Below are positions 1-5,013 of a DNA stretch of 22,278 nucleotides, piece by piece (position 1 is the stretch's first letter; each line of letters begins with the position of its first letter). A program made the translations under genes and the position numbers. Source of the stretch: a virus; the IMG/VR virus record IMGVR_UViG_3300012924_000030, positions 1-22,278 of that record; one strand, given 5' to 3'. Under the pieces are notes generated by a model. That model did not search any database and was not told the DNA's origin. It saw only the letters and a program-made list of their open reading frames with translations.

Positions 1-105
1 ATGTCCCACTTTGCCCTGGTATCTGAAGGTGGACAGTCCCCCTCGCCTGGTATATGCAGGCATAGCACCACGTGTACCACTATGTCCGATATGCTCACAT
101 GGGCC

Positions 106-189
106 TATGCACGCACACATGCATACACGCGTGACACGCGCTAGAGATCGAGCCAGGCCTAGGTGTGTGTACACGCGCACGCGCGTGTA
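106..189. repeat. Two alternating purine-pyrimidine tracts, the second inside an inverted repeat
   Basis: Bases 106-133 (28 nt) and 163-189 (27 nt) alternate purine and pyrimidine without a break, made of GT, AC and GC steps. Such tracts favour Z-DNA under negative supercoiling. The second tract contains a 7-bp hairpin (171-177 with 182-188, loop CACG). It is flanked by 9-bp inverted arms AGCCAGGCC (151-159) and GGCCTGGCT (191-199). Confidence 0.7.
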
Positions 190-226
190 GGGCCTGGCTT
201 AGCAGGGGCGAACGTTGCTCCAGAAA

Positions 227-305
227 CGGACATCTCAGGGCAATCTAGCCCAGTTCTGTACCATATTCTGTACCAACCAAAGCCCTGGATGTACCGAGAT
301 GTCCG
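227..305. repeat. Inverted repeat enclosing a 10-bp tandem direct repeat
   Basis: CGGACATCTC (227-236) and GAGATGTCCG (296-305) are perfect 10-bp inverted arms, with a second nested pair AGGGC (237-241) and GCCCT (282-286). Inside, TTCTGTACCA occurs at 254-263 and 266-275, a 12-bp period. The right arm overlaps a 16-nt sequence, GTACC-3nt-ATGTCCGA (291-306), also present at 74-89. This layout suits an origin, operator or packaging region, but no cognate protein is identifiable. Confidence 0.6.
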
Positions 306-725
306 AGTTGCTGTGCTTCTCCCCGCTATAGGCAGCGCTAGGGCGCTGACCAGGGAGTTCCATGATTCTTTAGCCGGATCTACCGTTTGCACCACCCCAC
401 GCTACTGCGAAGACGATCTACTCACACCCCCTCTGACCTGGGAAGCTGGACAAGACCCCGAGCAAAGGTGTCTAGTTCTGGTTGTCGGGCCAACAAGGAC
501 GACGGGGAGAGACCCGAGAGGGAATCACCCCGAGGGGCTTGACAGACTCGCAAGAGGCTGGAAAGCTTCTCCTCAGCAAGACCAGGTGATGGCACGCCTC
601 AGGGTGCAGCCCACGCCGACAGGATCGGAACACAGCGGATCGAACACGTGAGGCCCGCAAGGGCTTGACAGGGTCGACAGGCAGGTGTGAGGGTCCTGGT
701 GTTGGACAACTGAACAGTACGGAGC

Positions 726-778
726 CTAGCTCGCCAGGAAGACGCCCCTTGAGGGGGCGTCGGGCGAAGGAGGCTAGG
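726..778 (+). other. Compound stem-loop in the left non-coding region
   Basis: The core hairpin pairs GACGCCCC (741-748) with GGGGCGTC (754-761) around TTGAG. Outside it TCGCC pairs with GGCGA, and further out CCTAGC pairs with GCTAGG, with small internal loops. No T tract follows, so it is more likely an RNA leader structure than an intrinsic terminator. Confidence 0.5.
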
Positions 779-942
779 GAGAGACCCTCTGCGTCTGGAT
801 GAGCAGCCTGGCGTGAACGTCACAGCCGGTCATAACGGTTGGACGGGACAGCATCACCAGGAGCCGGAGAATCCACGGACGATCTTTGACAAATCAACAG
901 TGTGTCACCTAGCTGACGGCGATCTGTACCGACGGTGTGAGC

Positions 943-1134
943 GCGGCCCTTGAGGGGCCGCACGACGACATGTCCCAGACGGCAGAGGCTGAGCTAGGTA
1001 GTCCAATTTCCCTGTAAGAGCCGCGTTCACGGCGCAAGCCGTGACGCAACTGCCACACAGCCTTTGGGCTGTGGGGCCATCGGCTAGCGGGTGACAGCAC
1101 CTAGACTTCGGTCGACGGTCATCCCCCGCTAGCC
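943..1134 (+). promoter_or_regulatory. Array of leader stem-loops upstream of the first operon
   Basis: Four hairpins precede the gene at 1164. They are GCGGCCC/GGGCCGC (943-961, loop TTGAG), TCACGGC/GCCGTGA (1027-1044, GNRA-type loop GCAA), CACAGCC/GGCTGTG (1056-1073) and a long one with perfect 10-bp arms GGCTAGCGGG (1082-1091) and CCCGCTAGCC (1125-1134). The last ends just before the Shine-Dalgarno AAGGAG. Together they look like a structured 5' untranslated region. Function is inferred. Confidence 0.55.
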
Positions 1135-1163
1135 TCTTGGTTCCGCAGGTTAAGGAGAACATC

Positions 1164-1313
1164 ATGCGAACACTCATGACGATCACGACCCGGCAGGTTG
1201 TCGGAGTCACGGTCGGACTCAGGAAGGACGGCTCTGTAGCCGTCCAGTTCGACGATGGTCAGATCGACTGGTACTCGGCGGACCTGTTCGCCGCCACCTT
1301 CATGGAGGTCTGA
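1164..1313 (+). CDS. Small hypothetical protein (49 aa)
   Basis: First gene of the rightward block. It starts at ATG with AAGGAG 6 nt upstream and ends at TGA. The sequence has two beta-strand-like stretches (ITTRQVVGVTVGL and SVAVQFDDGQIDWYSADLF), as in a small beta-barrel or SH3-like fold, but I do not recognise the family. The next gene starts 2 nt after its stop, which suggests co-translation. Function unknown. Confidence 0.65.
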   Translation: MRTLMTITTRQVVGVTVGLRKDGSVAVQFDDGQIDWYSADLFAATFMEV

Positions 1314-1315
1314 TT

Positions 1316-1390
1316 ATGTACGCAGCATACGGTATCGCGGTGGCCTTCACTTTGGTGGTCACGTACGTAGCAGACAAGATCTGGGGCTGA
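1316..1390 (+). CDS. Single-helix membrane peptide (24 aa)
   Basis: This tiny ORF starts 2 nt after the preceding stop and ends 1 nt before the next ATG. Nearly the whole product is one hydrophobic segment (AYGIAVAFTLVVTYVA) with a short charged tail (DKIWG). It has no strong ribosome-binding site of its own, so translation is probably coupled. The tight fit between two genes and the membrane character support coding, although size limits certainty. Function unknown. Confidence 0.5.
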   Translation: MYAAYGIAVAFTLVVTYVADKIWG

Positions 1391-1391
1391 C

Positions 1392-1625
1392 ATGGACTTT
1401 GAGTACGAAGGCTACGTGCCCGGCACAAGTGCTTGGGCGCAGGTCAACAAGGTTGGTGGCGGTACCGGCTCTCGTCGGTATGTAGGCAAGTGGGAGGTCA
1501 CCTTGCGTGAGCTCACCGAGGAGGGCCGGATCCTGCTGCAGACAGCAGACCTGGACATCCCCCTCCCCGCCACTCACGCTCAGGCAGCCAAGGTTGCCTT
1601 TGAGTTCATCCAGGAAGAGCTGTGA
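1392..1625 (+). CDS. Hypothetical protein (77 aa)
   Basis: ATG start immediately after the preceding TGA. The N-terminal half is rich in Gly and aromatic residues. The C-terminal half contains LRELTEEGRILLQTADLDIP, then an amphipathic helix ending FEFIQEEL. It is soluble, acidic and without Cys motifs. The gene sits in a chain of closely spaced small ORFs (1164-1901). I do not recognise the family. Confidence 0.7.
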   Translation: MDFEYEGYVPGTSAWAQVNKVGGGTGSRRYVGKWEVTLRELTEEGRILLQTADLDIPLPATHAQAAKVAFEFIQEEL

Positions 1626-1627
1626 TC

Positions 1628-1768
1628 ATGTACATCATCCCCGCCATCAACTTCACGCTGTTCGGCATCTTCTGCTATGTCGCAGTGATGGTCGGCTACA
1701 ACATCGCCAAGGCGACGCTCAAAGGCGTCGTCAAGCTCGTAAGGAGTGCACGTGGTTACCACTCGTGA
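1628..1768 (+). CDS. Small membrane protein (46 aa)
   Basis: ATG 2 nt after the preceding stop. Residues about 3-24 form a strong transmembrane segment (IIPAINFTLFGIFCYVAVMV), followed by a basic cytoplasmic-type tail rich in Lys and Arg. Its 3' end overlaps the next GTG start by 17 nt and carries that gene's Shine-Dalgarno. Function unknown. Confidence 0.6.
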   Translation: MYIIPAINFTLFGIFCYVAVMVGYNIAKATLKGVVKLVRSARGYHS

Positions 1769-1901
1769 GGACATCGTCAAGGCGCTGTACAGGCACCTGT
1801 CGGAGTGTGAACGGTGTCAGCCCTCCGGGGCTGCGCCGGTCCCCAACGCCTACAAGTGCAGCAAGGGTAAGGCCCTAGCCCAGGTGTACACGATCCGCTA
1901 G
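1752..1901 (+). CDS. Small Cys-containing protein (49 aa)
   Basis: GTG start chosen because AAGGAG lies 5 nt upstream, within the preceding gene. The product has an N-terminal helix (TREDIVKALYRHL), then CERC and a later Cys in YKCSKG. This could be a partial metal-binding knuckle, but too few ligands are present to claim zinc binding. It is followed by the first tRNA-like module. Function unknown. Confidence 0.6.
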   Translation: MVTTREDIVKALYRHLSECERCQPSGAAPVPNAYKCSKGKALAQVYTIR

Positions 1902-1908
1902 CATCACC

Positions 1909-1948
1909 GCCCTAACGGCATACACTCACGTTCGAGTCGTGAGGGGGC
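1909..1948 (+). ncRNA. 40-nt T-arm/acceptor-like RNA element, copy 1
   Basis: Outer stem GCCCT (1909-1913) pairs with GGGGC (1944-1948). The 11-nt linker is AACGGCATACA. Inner stem CTCACG (1925-1930) pairs with CGTGAG (1938-1943), and the loop is TTCGAGT (1931-1937), identical to a canonical tRNA T-loop. The two stems abut with no unpaired base at the 3' junction, as in the stacked acceptor/T helix of tRNA. No D-arm or anticodon arm is present. Confidence 0.8.
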
Positions 1949-1953
1949 ACTGA

Positions 1954-1975
1954 GGTCTCAGCGCAAGCTGAGACC
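1954..1975 (+). promoter_or_regulatory. Hairpin of intergenic module 1
   Basis: GGTCTCAGC (1954-1962) pairs perfectly with GCTGAGACC (1967-1975) around a GCAA loop, 5 nt after the 40-nt element. The Shine-Dalgarno of the next gene follows. No T tract is present, so it is not a classical terminator. Confidence 0.7.
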
Positions 1976-1995
1976 GCTAACAGGAAGAGGACATC

Positions 1996-2361
1996 ATGGC
2001 TATTCAGATCACCCCGGGAATCGTTGCCGCAGGCCTCACGGCCCTGGTGGCGCAAGAGGGTGAGGACTACGTCTACGAGCAAGGTGAGTCCGGTCGCTGC
2101 GACTACGTTCGCGACGGTAAGCCCTCCTGCATCATCGGCCGCTTCCTGGCCGACCTGGGGGTCTCCCTTGAGCGCCTGAAGCTCGCCGATGAGCCAGTCA
2201 GCGGTACCGCTGCGCTCACGCTCCTGGAGGAGCTTCAGGATGAGGGAGTCATCGATCCCCTCATCCTGAAGGTGATCAAAGCGCTCGGGACGGCCCAATG
2301 CAAGCAGGACAATGAGTACCCTTGGGGTGTGGCCGTTGAGTGCGCCCTAGAGGGGCTCTAA
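1996..2361 (+). CDS. Hypothetical phage protein, tandem paralogue A (121 aa)
   Basis: ATG preceded by GGAAGAGG. A near-duplicate of the gene at 2509: the first 10 residues are identical and the core aligns throughout (GEDYVYE, then CDYVR, PSCI(I/V)GRFLA, LGV, LERL, LLE.L..EGVID, and a WGVAV.EALE-like end). The CDYVR...SCIIGRFLA core slightly resembles the CCLGVLCDI segment of the protein at 5199, which could indicate one broad family. It is soluble and acidic, with no recognised catalytic motif. It lies between modules 1 and 2. Function unknown. Confidence 0.85.
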   Translation: MAIQITPGIVAAGLTALVAQEGEDYVYEQGESGRCDYVRDGKPSCIIGRFLADLGVSLERLKLADEPVSGTAALTLLEELQDEGVIDPLILKVIKALGTAQCKQDNEYPWGVAVECALEGL

Positions 2362-2371
2362 GCAAGATCCA

Positions 2372-2461
2372 GCCCCAAAGGCGGCGACGTGGCGTAGCTA
2401 CTAGCCTGTGGACGGCCCTTCGGGGCCCTCCTAGACATCCTGGTTCGAGTCCAGGAGGGGC
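2372..2461 (+). ncRNA. T-arm/acceptor-like RNA element, interrupted variant (copy 2)
   Basis: The 3' half matches the family: inner stem TCCTGG (2438-2443) with CCAGGA (2451-2456), loop TTCGAGT, then GGGGC (2457-2461). The 5' half GCCCC-AAAGGCGG (from 2372) aligns with GCCCT-AACGGCAT of copy 3 and pairs perfectly with GGGGC. About 50 nt is inserted between linker and inner stem, including a GGCCC-TTCG-GGGCC hairpin. An alternative compact pairing uses GCCCT at 2425-2429 (37 nt). At 90 nt it is as long as a class II tRNA, but I find no proper D or anticodon arm. Confidence 0.65.
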
Positions 2462-2466
2462 ACTGA

Positions 2467-2488
2467 GGCCTCAGCTTGCGCTGAGACC
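2467..2488 (+). promoter_or_regulatory. Hairpin of intergenic module 2
   Basis: GGCCTCAGC (2467-2475) pairs with GCTGAGACC (2480-2488) with one C-A mismatch and a TTGC loop. Compared with module 1 (loop GCAA) the tip is its reverse complement, as if the stem-loop tip had been inverted. The sequence after it up to the ATG is identical to module 1. Confidence 0.65.
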
Positions 2489-2508
2489 GCTAACAGGAAG
2501 AGGACATC

Positions 2509-2874
2509 ATGGCTATTCAGATCACCCCGGGAATCGTTGTTGCAGGCCTTAGGGACTTGGTGGTGCTCAAGGGTGAGGACTACGTCTATGAACCGGACGG
2601 CCGCGATCGCTGCGACTACGTTCGCAGCGGAGAGCCGTCGTGCATCGTCGGTCGATTCCTGGCGAACCTGGGGGTTCCCTTGGAGCGTCTGGAGAAGGCC
2701 GACGCCACCTACGGCGGTATCTCTGTAGGAACGCTCTTGGAGCAGCTTGAGGAAGAGGGGGTCATCGACCGCGTCAGCTTTAGGGCGACCCAAGTCCTCA
2801 GCAAGGTCCAGCACAGGCAGGACAGCGGCATCCCTTGGGGTGTGGCCGTCCAGGAAGCCCTAGAGGAGATCTAA
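2509..2874 (+). CDS. Hypothetical phage protein, tandem paralogue B (121 aa)
   Basis: Same length as the gene at 1996 and clearly homologous along its whole length. The stretch from about 25 nt upstream of the ATG through codon 9 is virtually identical, so the duplication included the translation-initiation region. The coding bodies have diverged substantially while conserving the GEDYVYE, CDYVR, PSC and GRFLA blocks. This argues that both copies are maintained. The DNA just after the stop (AAGCAAGATCCAGCCC) is also shared with copy A. Function unknown. Confidence 0.85.
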   Translation: MAIQITPGIVVAGLRDLVVLKGEDYVYEPDGRDRCDYVRSGEPSCIVGRFLANLGVPLERLEKADATYGGISVGTLLEQLEEEGVIDRVSFRATQVLSKVQHRQDSGIPWGVAVQEALEEI

Positions 2875-2884
2875 GCAAGATCCA

Positions 2885-2924
2885 GCCCTAACGGCATACG
2901 CTTCGGTTCGAGTCCGAAGGGGGC
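2885..2924 (+). ncRNA. 40-nt T-arm/acceptor-like RNA element, copy 3
   Basis: Outer stem GCCCT (2885-2889) with GGGGC (2920-2924); linker AACGGCATACG; inner stem CTTCGG (2901-2906) with CCGAAG (2914-2919); loop TTCGAGT (2907-2913). Compared with copy 1, four of the six inner base pairs are replaced, all with pairing kept, while loop, linker and outer stem are conserved. Confidence 0.8.
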
Positions 2925-2928
2925 ACTG

Positions 2929-2949
2929 AGGGCGCCGTAAGGGCGCCCT
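2929..2949 (+). promoter_or_regulatory. Hairpin of intergenic module 3
   Basis: AGGGCGCC (2929-2936) pairs with GGCGCCCT (2942-2949), loop GTAAG, 4 nt after the RNA element. The sequence is unrelated to module 1 but the position and stem length are similar. The start codon of the next gene follows 20 nt later. Confidence 0.65.
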
Positions 2950-2969
2950 TGAGGTAGGGGAGCAAGGAC

Positions 2970-3317
2970 ATGAACGCGTTCGATCTGGCTACCACCCTCC
3001 GCAGCATGGCTACCCATGAGGAGGGAGCCGTCAGTATCAGCGGAGCCAACATCCCCACAGAGGGCTATTTCGTAGGTGGCAAGTTCCCTCCGCTGATCTT
3101 CAAGGATGCGAGTGAGATCGACCCGGGCGAACTGGCCTGGTGGGTCGGTCGCAATCCTGCGGACTACTACGGCGCTTGGGATGATCCCAGCACCGGAGAG
3201 ATCCACTTCAACGGTGTTACCCACATGGGCTACCTGAGTACGGCGCTTGACCTGGCCAAGATTCGAGGTGTGCGTTCCGTGTGGGACATCGTGGCGGATG
3301 ATGAGATCCGCCTGTGA
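2970..3317 (+). CDS. Hypothetical protein (115 aa)
   Basis: ATG with an AAGGA-type ribosome-binding site 4 nt upstream. The product is soluble and acidic, with an N-terminal helix (FDLATTLRSMATHEEG), a Gly/Pro-rich beta region including GYFVGGKFPPLIF, a Trp-rich stretch (ELAWWVGRNPADYYGAWDDP) and a C-terminal helical part. I do not recognise the family and see no catalytic motif. The gene sits between modules 3 and 4 as a single-gene unit. Confidence 0.8.
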   Translation: MNAFDLATTLRSMATHEEGAVSISGANIPTEGYFVGGKFPPLIFKDASEIDPGELAWWVGRNPADYYGAWDDPSTGEIHFNGVTHMGYLSTALDLAKIRGVRSVWDIVADDEIRL

Positions 3318-3357
3318 CGCTCTCCTAGTCGATGACTTGTCTTGACTGGGGGAGACA

Positions 3358-3397
3358 GGGTGACCGGCAGACTTCAAGGTTCGAGTCCTTGACACCC
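3358..3397 (+). ncRNA. 40-nt T-arm/acceptor-like RNA element, copy 4
   Basis: Outer stem GGGTG (3358-3362) with CACCC (3393-3397); linker ACCGGCAGACT; inner stem TCAAGG (3374-3379) with CCTTGA (3387-3392); loop TTCGAGT (3380-3386). The outer stem is entirely different from copies 1 and 3 but still fully paired. Length, linker length and loop are unchanged. Confidence 0.8.
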
Positions 3398-3400
3398 GCT

Positions 3401-3425
3401 GAGAGCGCCCATAAGGGGCGCTCTC
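3401..3425 (+). promoter_or_regulatory. Hairpin of intergenic module 4
   Basis: GAGAGCGCCC (3401-3410) pairs perfectly with GGGCGCTCTC (3416-3425), 10 bp, loop ATAAG, 3 nt after the RNA element. The ribosome-binding site and ATG of the next gene follow. Confidence 0.7.
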
Positions 3426-3443
3426 TGGCTCACGGGAGTACTC

Positions 3444-3596
3444 ATGGAAGAGCTAGTAAAGCTCCTTCTCGAAGAGGCCGAGGCGGAAGAGCGTTTCTGC
3501 TGGTACGCCAGTGGCTACAGTGCCGAGTCAGGCGCCCTACAGGCGCTTGTCAAGGTGCTCGAACGCGTTCAACAACGCCTCAAGGATGGTGTGTAG
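3444..3596 (+). CDS. Small helical protein (50 aa)
   Basis: ATG preceded by GGGAG. The product is predicted to be almost all alpha-helical: an acidic first helix (EELVKLLLEEAEAEERF), a short turn with CWYASGYSAES, and a second basic helix (LQALVKVLERVQQRLKDG). The heptad-like Leu/Val spacing suggests a helical hairpin or oligomer. It ends 1 nt before the kinase-like gene at 3598, so the two are probably translated together. Function unknown. Confidence 0.7.
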   Translation: MEELVKLLLEEAEAEERFCWYASGYSAESGALQALVKVLERVQQRLKDGV

Positions 3597-3597
3597 C

Positions 3598-4083
3598 ATG
3601 CTCGGAACGATCGAAGAGGCTACGCTCATCCGTGACTGGCAGGTCGAACGCTTGAACGCGTTCGACTTTGACCGCTACGGAGAAGGACCCGAGGGCTGGA
3701 CCCGTGTCGGTACCGGCCTCAGCCGCGTGGCCTACCTGGCTCCATCTGGGGTGGTCTACAAGGTTCAGCTTCACGAAGTCTGCTACCAGACGAACAAAGG
3801 TGAAGCGAACGCGCTTCGCAGGTACTGGTTCACCAGGATGCCCAAAGGGTGTCGCCTCCCCCGCTTCCGGTTCTATGACCTGACTGGGGGTGGTGGTGGT
3901 GTGATGGCTATGGAGTACCTCGGTGCGCTCCTGCATCACTGTGAGCCCGAAGCCGAGAGGATCAGGCTCAAGGCCCTCCAGGGGGAACTCCAGGAGCTCA
4001 TGTGGGACGTCACCGACCTGCACTCCTGGAATCTGGCCGTCGATGAGGACGGCTTGCTGGTTCCTATCGACCTGGCTAGCTGA
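3598..4083 (+). CDS. Compact protein-kinase-fold protein (161 aa)
   Basis: ATG 1 nt after the preceding stop. Motifs of the protein-kinase/aminoglycoside-phosphotransferase fold appear in order: a Gly-rich loop (VGTGLSRVAYLA, about 37-48), a VAIK-like Lys (VVYKV, K55), an alpha-C-type Glu (GEANAL, E69), a hinge (VMAMEYLG, 102-109), a catalytic loop DLHSWN with Asp140 and Asn145 at HRDxxxxN spacing, and a DFG-like metal-binding Asp (VPIDLA, D158). The protein stops 3 residues after D158. It lacks the activation segment and most of the C-lobe, so it is far shorter than usual kinases (about 250 aa or more). It could be a minimal phosphotransferase or a pseudokinase-like binder. The fold call is inference from motifs. 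Confidence 0.65.
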   Translation: MLGTIEEATLIRDWQVERLNAFDFDRYGEGPEGWTRVGTGLSRVAYLAPSGVVYKVQLHEVCYQTNKGEANALRRYWFTRMPKGCRLPRFRFYDLTGGGGGVMAMEYLGALLHHCEPEAERIRLKALQGELQELMWDVTDLHSWNLAVDEDGLLVPIDLAS

Positions 4084-4091
4084 ACGGCAAG

Positions 4092-4131
4092 GGGTGAGCA
4101 GCACACATCGGGGTGCAAGTCCCTGACACCC
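4092..4131 (+). ncRNA. 40-nt T-arm/acceptor-like RNA element, copy 5
   Basis: Outer stem GGGTG (4092-4096) with CACCC (4127-4131); linker AGCAGCACACA; inner stem TCGGGG (4108-4113) with CCCTGA (4121-4126, one G-T wobble); loop TGCAAGT (4114-4120), a variant of the T-loop that keeps the first T and the final A-G-T. It begins 8 nt after the kinase-like gene ends. The 40-nt geometry is identical to copies 1, 3 and 4. Confidence 0.75.
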
Positions 4132-4134
4132 GCT

Positions 4135-4156
4135 GGTTTCGGCTCCTGCTGAAGCC
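4135..4156 (+). promoter_or_regulatory. Hairpin of intergenic module 5
   Basis: GGTTTCGGC (4135-4143) pairs with GCTGAAGCC (4148-4156): 9 pairs including two G-T wobbles, loop TCCT. It starts 3 nt after the RNA element, as in module 4. Confidence 0.6.
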
Positions 4157-4175
4157 TCGCAAGAAAGGTGAGAAG

Positions 4176-4340
4176 ATGGCTTACGGATTTAGGGACACGG
4201 AGTACGCTGACGACTCTGTCTGTCTGGTCTGCAAGGGCCCTATGGGCAAGTCCGAGGAGTTGATCTGTTCGGCCACGTGTGACGACATCTACTCACTCGG
4301 GCTGCGGCAGGTCTACGACTTGGAGGTCAACTGTGACTGA
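4176..4340 (+). CDS. Small Cys-rich protein (54 aa)
   Basis: The start is ATG with AAGGTGAGAAG just upstream. The motif CLVCKGPMGKSEELICSATC holds two cysteine pairs (CxxC and CxxxC) about 12 residues apart, typical of a small treble-clef or zinc-ribbon knuckle. The rest is short and acidic. The 3' end overlaps the next GTG start by 8 nt, implying coupled translation. A zinc-binding structural or protein-interaction role is inferred. Confidence 0.7.
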   Translation: MAYGFRDTEYADDSVCLVCKGPMGKSEELICSATCDDIYSLGLRQVYDLEVNCD

Positions 4341-4812
4341 CGGAGAAGCGGTCAACTCGGCAGAGCTTGAGGCCGAGCGGATCCTGAAGGAAGAGTTCGC
4401 CAAGATCGCGGCTGGGGAGTGCCCCCAGGGCGAAGACTGCCCGGTTCACTTTCGGGCGGACGAGGTGTACCTCCATGAGGAGTCGATGTACGCTCGCCTG
4501 ATCACCTACAGCGGAGACTACGTGGTGATCACCGGAGATAACCATGCACTGGATGACCCGATCCTCGTGCTCCGGATGGTGCTCGGCAAGGTCACAGCGA
4601 AGGATCTTCCTCCCCGCTGGGAGACGACGATCATCTTCGTTGGCGAAGGGACGATCGGGGATTTGCCTGACGCCCCCGTAGAGGGGCTCCCAACGCCCCT
4701 CCGGTACGCAGAGACCCACGACGACTGGGAGGGCCTCCAGGACACGCACACCATCATCGTGAGTGCACTGGAGTCCGGTCTCATCGACGTATCAAAGCCT
4801 CTGGAGTACTGA
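4333..4812 (+). CDS. Hypothetical acidic protein (159 aa)
   Basis: GTG start chosen inside the end of the upstream gene (TGACTGACGG context, 8-nt overlap). The N-terminus is helical (SAELEAERILKEEFAKIAAG), then CPQGEDCPVHF, a beta-rich centre including YSGDYVVITGDNH and a helical C-terminus (TIIVSALESGLIDVSKPLEY). The C-x5-C-x2-H group could bind a metal but is incomplete. No family recognised. It is followed 1 nt later by a GTG-start gene. Confidence 0.75.
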   Translation: MTDGEAVNSAELEAERILKEEFAKIAAGECPQGEDCPVHFRADEVYLHEESMYARLITYSGDYVVITGDNHALDDPILVLRMVLGKVTAKDLPPRWETTIIFVGEGTIGDLPDAPVEGLPTPLRYAETHDDWEGLQDTHTIIVSALESGLIDVSKPLEY

Positions 4813-4813
4813 G

Positions 4814-5005
4814 GTGGCTATCAGCGTCGAGTCCGAGGATAGCGTCACAGGCGTTGGCTACTGGACGTCGAACGTGTTCGGCGCTCGGGACATCTTGAAG
4901 ACAATAGCCGACGCGTTCGATGATGACCTCACGGAAGGGTACCCGTCGCACCCTGTGTACGACGGGTACGTCTACGAGGTGACGATCACAGTAGAAAAGC
5001 AGTAG
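4814..5005 (+). CDS. Hypothetical protein (63 aa)
   Basis: GTG start directly after the previous TGA. The product is acidic with a beta-alpha-beta look: AISVESEDSVTGVGYW, then a helix ARDILKTIADAFDD, then YDGYVYEVTITVEKQ. This resembles small phage proteins of unknown function. The frame is closed by TAG, followed by a 9-bp hairpin at 5014-5036. No catalytic motif is visible. Confidence 0.7.
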   Translation: MAISVESEDSVTGVGYWTSNVFGARDILKTIADAFDDDLTEGYPSHPVYDGYVYEVTITVEKQ

Positions 5006-5013
5006 GCTTCCGT

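Larger units (their letters stand above)
1..1163. other. Left non-coding region rich in repeats and stem-loops
   Basis: No reading frame here has a convincing start, ribosome-binding site and protein-like composition. The left part has alternating purine-pyrimidine tracts and inverted and direct repeats (listed separately). Further right are hairpins at 741-761, 943-961, 1027-1044, 1056-1073 and 1082-1134. TTGACA boxes at about 539, 664 and 886 are possible -35 elements, but none has a good -10 at 17-18 bp. The region probably combines a replication or packaging-related segment with the leader of the rightward operon starting at 1164. That role is inferred from position and structure. Confidence 0.6.

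Noticed and set aside
163-651. 162-aa reading frame in the left non-coding region
   Set aside because: It starts within an alternating repeat, has no ribosome-binding site, shows low-complexity basic sequence and runs through inverted repeats. Opposite-strand frames there are equally poor.
886-915. Promoter with TTGACA at 886 and TAGCTG about 18 bp downstream
   Set aside because: The -10 is a poor match (two of the usual key positions are wrong). Similar TTGACA boxes at about 539 and 664 also lack a -10, so none is listed as a promoter.
905-1210. Minus-strand frame over the leader hairpins
   Set aside because: It runs antisense through several stem-loops and the start of the 1164 gene, and has no ribosome-binding site.
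2431-2814. Minus-strand frame (127 aa), similar to another at 1912-2298
   Set aside because: Both are antisense shadows of the duplicated genes at 1996 and 2509. Their similarity to each other merely reflects that duplication.
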